Below, piece after piece: positions 58,248 through 64,000 of a DNA stretch of 64,000 nt. The stretch is from Adiantum capillus-veneris. Lineage: Eukaryota > Streptophyta > Polypodiopsida > Polypodiales > Pteridaceae. The stretch spans positions 131,647,891 through 131,711,890 of the forward strand of contig CM043947.1 of assembly GCA_014529385.2 (NCBI GenBank), read 5' to 3'. Under the pieces are notes generated by a model. It was not told where the DNA came from and did no database searches. It saw nothing but the letters and a program-made list of their open reading frames with translations. A program made the position numbers and the translations under genes. The stretch's first letter is position 1; every line of letters begins with the position of its first letter.

Positions 58248-59609
58248 CAACATTTGTCGCTAGCAGGGCAAAGGGGCGCGAGGGCCTGATGCCCGCAAGA
58301 GCCTGCCTCCACCTACGTCCAGTTCTAGTGCATGCTCTACAACGCATAGTAAAATTATTTTTTCATATTGCACAACTAATTGAGCAGACACCAACAAGGC
58401 GCTCATGTGATGGTTAGTGACGAGTGCTCAAGTTCATAAATCCTGACATCTATAGTTCGAGCCCATTATAAGTCTAAGTTTTACTTTGGATTGGAGAAGG
58501 CTTCCACGGCTTCCAGGCAGATTATTAAGACTCTGACAAAAGGCATCTGCGAAGGTTCCAACGATTTCAATTAAAAATCTACCGTTGGGAAAAACTGAAA
58601 AAAGGCAAGAATTAAGTGAGATGCCTTGAGGATTAAAGGGGGAGAGGGAAAGTGACATGCATGGTCAAGAGCACGCGACATCCAAGCGATGCACGGGACG
58701 AGAGGCAACGCACTGTAGAGGACTTGCGTGGCTATAGGTGAGGGGTTTGTGTGGCTACAAGTGAGGGTTTTTTTTTTCTACAAAATTGTATTCACAACAA
58801 CCATCCGAATTGGCTGGGCGAGCTGGTTATTAGAACGAGAATTGAGTTGAACTCTTGGTTGTCCGTGTTCGAGCCTGGCCTTGATGCCTTGGAGTTTTTG
58901 ATTGGCATGGATAAAGGTGAGTTGTGCATCAAAATCGAATCTACAAAGGTTCCAGCTAATGCTGAATCAAAATGTAATGGAATATGGCTAAAACATTGAA
59001 TGTAGCGAAAATTGAAATAACAATAGTGAGCATTTCCTTTAAGAAAATTCTTAAAGAGCATAAGAAGAATAATTGATTAAAGGTAGCAATATGAACATTA
59101 CACCTAATTAGCTTGGCATGAACAATACTTGTAAAAGAGAGAGAGAAAGGATTAGAGAATTTGACAACATTTTAGGATCGGATTTATGTGGAGCCGGATC
59201 CCCCCTCCAAAAGGATTTTGTATTATAGATTCTCCCATAAAGAGAGACTTGGTACAATACAAGATTGTGTTCCTTGAGACCTCATTGGTGCAATGAAGAT
59301 GGTAGACTTCATACACCAAAATTATGCCCTTAATTAACTTGCAAAAGCATTAACATATCCTCGGCCTCAATCCCAAGACCTCAAAACACCGTCAAAGGTG
59401 GAGAGAGCTAGAGGGAAGGGAAGAGGAAGAAGAAGTAACATACGAGAAAGAAATAGACTCCTCACTTGTTATTACTCTTGTTGCTTAGCATAGCATAATA
59501 GCATAGTAATGGAGATGAGATGGCAAGTATGCACTTTGGAGCATGGCTCTTGGTTGGATTTGCATTCCATAGCCAAGATTTCTTGGTGTAGGCTCTCCAC
59601 TTCTCAAGT

Positions 59610-62304
59610 TTGGAGAAGGAGATGGAGTTCTTGCACATCACTTTGCTAAAGTGGCCCATCAAGCAGACAACAATGTTGAATGGGAGCCCATTACAACGCT
59701 TTGTTCCTGTTGATGGCATGCATGCTACATATGAGGATGTATCCAACGATGGCAATGTTGGAAAAAAACTTGATGGGAGTAATGTTGTCCAGTTGTCAAG
59801 GAAGAGACGATACACTTTCATGAACAGGACTCAAAAATCAAAAGCAGCACCAGCTTCGACTTTTTACCTTTCAAACAAATCAATTCAAAGGGTATCATGC
59901 ATTGATTGTTGTGCACAAAAATGCTGCCAATTTGCAGATCGTGATATGGTGACAAGGTTACGACAACAATTTTGGGGAGAGTCTCAAAAATCACGCACTA
60001 ATTATGTTTATGATGTTCTTTCTATATGTTATCAGAAAGATGAGAAGTCACGATACCAATTCAGGCTAAATGGCTCTATTGTTTGTTGTAGAGCATGGTA
60101 TGAGCTACATGGAATACCAAAGACATCATTTTATCGATACAAGGAGAACTTTGAAAATGGTGTGCGCCAATATGTACATGGGAACACATGTACATTGAGA
60201 AGGGGACTTCAACATACTAGTTTAGCAAGAGCACTACTAAACGAGTTTGTGGAAAATAACTCTGAGAAAATGCCACATAGAAGTAGAACACTGCTAGATG
60301 GCTCAAGAGAGACTCAATTGGTGATTCCATCAACATACAAACAAGTGGATATTTTATGTGAAATCAACACGACACTTGACCAAATGGGCTATGAGAAGAA
60401 GCTATCCCAATCTTCTTTTGGTAGAATTTGGAACAAAGAGTACCCACATGTCACTTTAACAAAGACGAGTGAGTTCTCTAAGTGCAATATTTGTAGCTCA
60501 ATCAAGGCAAGGTTAGAAGCTAAACCTTCTCTTGAAGAGAGAGCTCTTCTCTTGAGGGAGAGAGAAGTTCACATGGCACAACAAAAGAGTTGCAGAAGCC
60601 TATATTATGCATGGCGCACGTATTCAGAAACTCAACCACAAAAATATGTATGCATAATCCATGATAAGATGGATCAAAAGAAGACTGCCATTCCTAGATT
60701 ACGCATTGTTCCCAAGGGTGTGGATTCAGGATATAATCTGCAGGTGGCATTGATTGGCATGATCACTCATGGACATGGAGAAGGTCATTACGGACACTTT
60801 GTCTTGAATGGTTTGTGGCCAGCTGATCCAAATCTTACAATTGGCTCAATTGCTAATTGTTTACATAACCTCGAGAGGATAGATAAGCATCCTCTTGGTG
60901 ATCTAGTAACAAATGGACTTCCAAGGAGCAATATTTCACTACTACATGCTTTGAACTCAAGGGATGCTTTGGACTACCATAACTTGAGTGATGGAAAAGA
61001 GCCCATTGTGCAGTCGTCAGAAATTGCAGAAGAGGAATTGGGGTCAACATTTCGCAGATTGCCAGAGAACTTGTTGCTACAATTGGATAATTGTGTAGGG
61101 GAAAACAAAAATCGATACTTATTTGCCTATTTGTCAATGCTTGTTGCAAGGGGGTGTTTTCAAAACCATCCACCTGGGATTTTTAATGGTTGGGCATACA
61201 CATGAGGACATAGACGCCATGTTTAGTAGGTTTTCAGAGAAGTTGAGAGTTACACAAACCTATACTTTGCCACATTTGATGGATACATTACGAAACAGCT
61301 CATCTTCATCTCCAGCTCCATTTTTTCTCACAAAGATCCCTGATTTCAAGCAATATTGTGATGGCTATCTTTGTGATGGACAAGACATACTTGTTGGACA
61401 TTCCAAACCGCTTCAGTTCAGGTTCTTTATGCAGGATGAGACACCAATGATGCAATATAAGGCACATGTAGGTGTATCAAGTTGGAGTGGAAGTATTCGC
61501 CTTTGGAAAACAGACACAGAAGGCAAGCCAATGTTACCACATGGAGATCCACCTCTAGTACAAATGGCGGAGTATGTCAAGGCCCACGAAGAAGTCATTT
61601 TGGGGCTAAAGAACTATATAAAATTTTGGAAAAATTTAGGGAATGGTTCAAGTATTCCGCGATATTATAGACCCGTGATAGATTATTGGAGTAAGGTAAT
61701 TGAAGAGATTGGAAAAGCAATCATATCAGAGGGAGTCTTGTATGAAATGTTTTGGCCAAAAACTCAAGAATATTCTCATCTACAAAGCACTACAATGAAT
61801 TTGCAACAAGGAGCAGAAAGATTCCTAGGCCTTGAAGAGTTGAACGATCATTTTTGTGGGCCTCAACGAGATAGGCCAAGGGAAGAGTTTGACCCTATGT
61901 CTGATGTGCACCAAGGTGACTTTCTTATGCTTGTTCCGAGTGACACAGAAATCTATCCAGTGTGGCTTGCAATGGCTTTATCTGACATTGATAATGAGCC
62001 TACATCACCAAACTACAGAAAACTCTTGATTCAATATTGGGCACCTTGCGCGAGAAAAAGTGGGATGACAGATACTCAAGCTTACAGTAATTGTTGGAAG
62101 GGTTATTGGGCTGTCAACTATAAGGACCCACAAGTGTGGGAAACTATAGATGCAATTGTTTGGTCCTGGAGACCCAACAAAGAAGGACCATTTTCTAGAA
62201 TAAAGATTCCAGAAAGACATGCTCTAAAAGCCAAAGAAGGCCTCACTCGTGCACATCAGCCACACTTGGATCAAAGTTCAGATATGGTATCAAATGTGGA
62301 GTAG
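59610..62304 (+). pseudogene. DUF7869-type transposase-like protein, one frameshift
   Basis: Two overlapping frames (59610-61205 and 61123-62304) make one ~897-residue protein if a single extra G in the G5 run at 61150-61154 is allowed for. In order: an N-terminal Cys cluster (CIDCCAQKCC, residues 97-106); a conserved middle (GIPKTSFYRYKENFENG; MPHRSRTLLDGS); CNIC near 292; HDKMDQKKTAIPRLR (352 onward); HGHGEGHYGHFVLNG; LQLDNCVGENKNRY (Asp-493); then, past the shift, HLGFLMVGHTHEDIDAMFS; and a C-terminal YPVWLAMAL...YWAP region. The DKMD, LDN and HEDID blocks are spaced like a DDE/RNase H-fold transposase, which is inference. Related proteins are common in mosses, lycophytes and ferns. No inverted repeats were found around it. 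The shift lies in a homopolymer, so it may be a sequencing error and the gene intact. Confidence 0.75.
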
Positions 62305-62610
62305 AATTATGTGGAGCTTCTATTGTGACTATACTAGTCAATTTGTAAACAAAATCTTTTTTGTATCTTCCTTTGTTTTATGTAATTTATAGTTATTATT
62401 CAAATCCATGTGTTGTACATCCTCTTGACTTTTGGTGTTTATCAACACCACAATCCTATGATATTTTCACTTTATTTACTAGCCACACACCTCAATTTTT
62501 CCCACTTTAAGTGGAAAATTCCCAAATTACATGAATTCGGTCGATTTGGAGATTCCCATAATGTGAGATTTTTACCAAAATACCTAATATGGTCTTTTTT
62601 GTTTTTGCAG
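62305..62610 (+). other. Spacer or intron between the DUF7869-type ORF and the next exon
   Basis: AT-rich and ends TTTTTTGTTTTTGCAG at 62610, a strong splice acceptor. A matching donor in phase was not found near the end of the upstream ORF, so the link between the two genes is undecided. Confidence 0.45.
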
Positions 62611-63549
62611 ATATTTATCCTTCTAATAAAGAATACTGGCAACCAATTGAGTACATAATTGGTATTTTTGATGCTTTTCATGCTTCGATGGGAGAACTTA
62701 TCTACAGAACTAGTGCGAGAAGAGATCTCGCAGAAAGAGGAGTTTTCTTTTACGACTACTTTTATAACGCCCCTTGCTCTGTCCATGGATTTGGCACTTT
62801 GAAACCTTTCCCTCTTCCCCAACAAGATTCCCCAAAGTGGCCAGTTCCAACTTCAGAAACCTGTGAGTGTTTTAAACTCAAGCTTCATCAGGAAATTTTG
62901 AAGTGTTTGCGACCAAACATTGCAAGCAGGCAAGTACGAGTCAATCTATTTATGCCATTACATGTCTTTATAGATTTCTTCCACGATGAGGAGGTTAGAA
63001 AAATAGAAACCATGTTCATCTGCAAATCCCAAACTTGCCTTGATTTTTTGGATGATAATTGGGATGTCAGTGATTCTGAAGGCATTTTGTGCAAAGTTGA
63101 CAAGCGCTCGGTTGTGTGCAAGTGTATGATAGCATCACAGAATTTTATAGTTTCTTTCTACTACATGAGGTGGCATCGAGTGAATGGTCAGTTGGTAGCT
63201 ATGGATCAAGATTTAAGTGACAATGCTTTTAATCCCTTGATGTCCATCGAGATATGGTTTTCAAATTATTTGCTTACAGTTGTTGTGGTTAGATCAAATG
63301 TCACTTTAAGACACGTTCAAGAGGATCTGTTAAATGAGTCCGATCTCAATTTGCCTTCAAAATTTGTTTTTTAAGTGTAACATGCAAAAGGTAATAAGCT
63401 ACATGTATTACTTTATACGTTAATGTTTCTATCATGCTCATGTATCCCAATGTCTTATCGCGTACATTGCATTGCAGGTACCTCACAGACAAGAAAAAAC
63501 GACTCTTTGTGCACAGATTACGAGCGACAGACTTGAAATAGTGAACTAA
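62611..63549 (+). CDS. Unidentified protein, C-terminal exons
   Basis: The exon from 62611, just after the acceptor GTTTTTGCAG, is open for about 254 codons to TAA 63372-63374 (an ATG at 62589 lies inside the acceptor tract and is unlikely to be the start). Visible segments: YPSNKEYWQPIEYIIGIFDA, SVHGFGTLKPFPLPQ, RVNLFMPLHVFIDFFHDEEV, and a C-terminal TLRHVQEDLLNESDLNLPSK that looks like a small ubiquitin-like fold. A second acceptor (TTGCAG, 63472-63477) is followed by an open block 63478-63549, VPHRQEKTTLCAQITSDR, ending TAA. If a donor GT at about 63367 is used, AAATTT joins GTACCT in frame and replaces the first stop. I cannot name the family. Confidence 0.45.
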
Positions 63550-63759
63550 CTGTACACAATGATTCAAATACTATTCTCAAAGATTACTCGACAAAGGCAG
63601 CTCTCTACATTACCAAACACCATTGGATCCTCACTCTCCCATTTTTTTGGAAAACTGTACACAACATTTTGTAAACTTTGAACCATAATCAAAACAAAAG
63701 TCAAATTTCGATCCACTGCTTGTAATCAATTTGTCAAAAGTACATTTCATAATCTCTTT
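63550..63759. other. Spacer, no gene seen
   Basis: AT-rich, about 210 bases. Presumed converging 3' ends of the plus-strand gene and a possible minus-strand gene. Confidence 0.4.
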
Positions 63760-64000
63760 CTAATCTTGTGCGTGCGGTGATGTGGGGGCTGTTGGTTGAG
63801 GTTGAGGAGAGGCGGTGGCTTGGGGGTTTGGGGGCTCTGGAGCTGCTTCATGAGTAGGAGCGCTGCTGGGTGGGGGGTTTGGGGGCTCTGGAGCTGCTTC
63901 ATGAGCAGGAGAGGTGCTGGGTGGGGAGTTTGAGGGTTCTGTTTCTTCAGGACGAGAGCTGGTGGGAGCTTGGGTTGGGGAGGCATCTAGGGAGATATTG
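63760..64000 (-). CDS. Possible C-terminus of a Pro/Ala-rich protein, cut by the window edge
   Basis: The minus-strand frame from 63999 to TAG at 63762-63760 is open for 79 codons and would continue beyond the window. It is rich in Pro, Ala, Ser and Thr and contains a ~54-bp tandem repeat (PAHEAAPEPPNPPPS then PTHEAAPEPPNPQAT). Another minus-strand frame is also open over most of this GC-rich stretch, so the coding frame is not proven. The differences between the two repeat units are all amino-acid changing, which does not favour selection. Confidence 0.3.
   Translation of the reverse strand, partial: NISLDASPTQAPTSSRPEETEPSNSPPSTSPAHEAAPEPPNPPPSSAPTHEAAPEPPNPQATASPQPQPTAPTSPHAQD

Larger units (their letters stand above)
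57127..59609. other. Intergenic, low-complexity tracts, no gene seen
   Basis: Contains (TC)n at 57685-57724, the polypyrimidine tract at 57839-57916 and G runs at about 58069-58085 and 58222-58247. Two stretches near 58395 and 58795 faintly resemble tRNA-derived SINE heads but are not convincing. Confidence 0.5.

Noticed and set aside
58395-58995. Two tRNA-like SINE heads (near 58395 and 58795)
   Set aside because: B-box-like GTTCGAGCC occurs in both, but the A-box match is poor and no tail or target duplication was found.
63747-63986. Alternative minus-strand frame (Leu/Pro/Gln-rich, 79 codons) at the right edge
   Set aside because: Overlaps the frame that stays open to the window end; neither is proven, and the one running off the edge was preferred because it can extend.
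1-64000. CRISPR arrays, bacterial operons, rRNA genes
   Set aside because: No spaced direct-repeat arrays, no prokaryotic gene organisation and no rRNA-like sequence seen.

Overview
This window is repeat-rich nuclear DNA of a land plant. The evidence is intact and decayed Ty1/copia and Ty3 LTR retrotransposons of plant lineages, LINE, SINE, Mutator-like and Helitron-like remnants, very long (GA)n/(CT)n microsatellites, and an ASR (ABA/WDS) stress gene with a GT-AG intron. A large gene with the DUF7869-type 'GHTHEDID' signature, a family I know as abundant in mosses, lycophytes and ferns, makes a non-flowering vascular plant possible, but the sequence does not settle this. There are no prokaryotic features.

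Layout. 1-4.8 kb: degenerate intergenic DNA with an LTR-like remnant and two direct copies of a tRNA-like (SINE-type) repeat. 4,808-10,447: a young, nearly intact Ty1/copia element with 5-bp target duplications (CAACG), near-identical LTRs and one nonsense codon. 10.6-16.2 kb: two decayed LINE copies lying head to head. 18,000-45,571: a Ty3 retrotransposon (copy B, plus strand) whose 5' leader is split by a second member of the same family (copy A, minus strand, 18,762-32,662). Both insertions have exact 5-bp target duplications (TCTGT outside, TAGTC inside). The result is a near-palindrome with ~13-kb arms and a ~0.87-kb spacer. 46.4 kb: a chromodomain-type Ty3 fragment. 48.0-49.6 kb: a multi-exon Ulp1-like protease remnant. 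51.3-53.0 kb: a SINE followed by the two-exon ASR gene. 53.5 kb: a Mutator-like MITE. 56.6-57.1 kb: tandem Helitron-like ends. 57.6-58.3 kb: long homopurine/homopyrimidine tracts. 59.6-63.5 kb: the DUF7869-type gene (one frameshift at a G5 run) and a downstream unidentified coding exon. The right edge may cut the end of a minus-strand gene.

The most unusual system is the Ty3 family. Its order is Gag (four CCHC-type knuckles), retropepsin 1 (DGGA), RT, RNase H, integrase, then a second retropepsin-like domain (DTGA) fused after the integrase. A basic tail with repeated W-[VIA]-P motifs follows, then an internal polypurine tract and TATA box, then a separate 140-codon ORF that is open in both copies and preceded by a good splice acceptor. 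Both copies are otherwise disabled by independent stops and frameshifts. The only gene that looks clearly functional is the ASR gene; the DUF7869-type gene is one base from being open.
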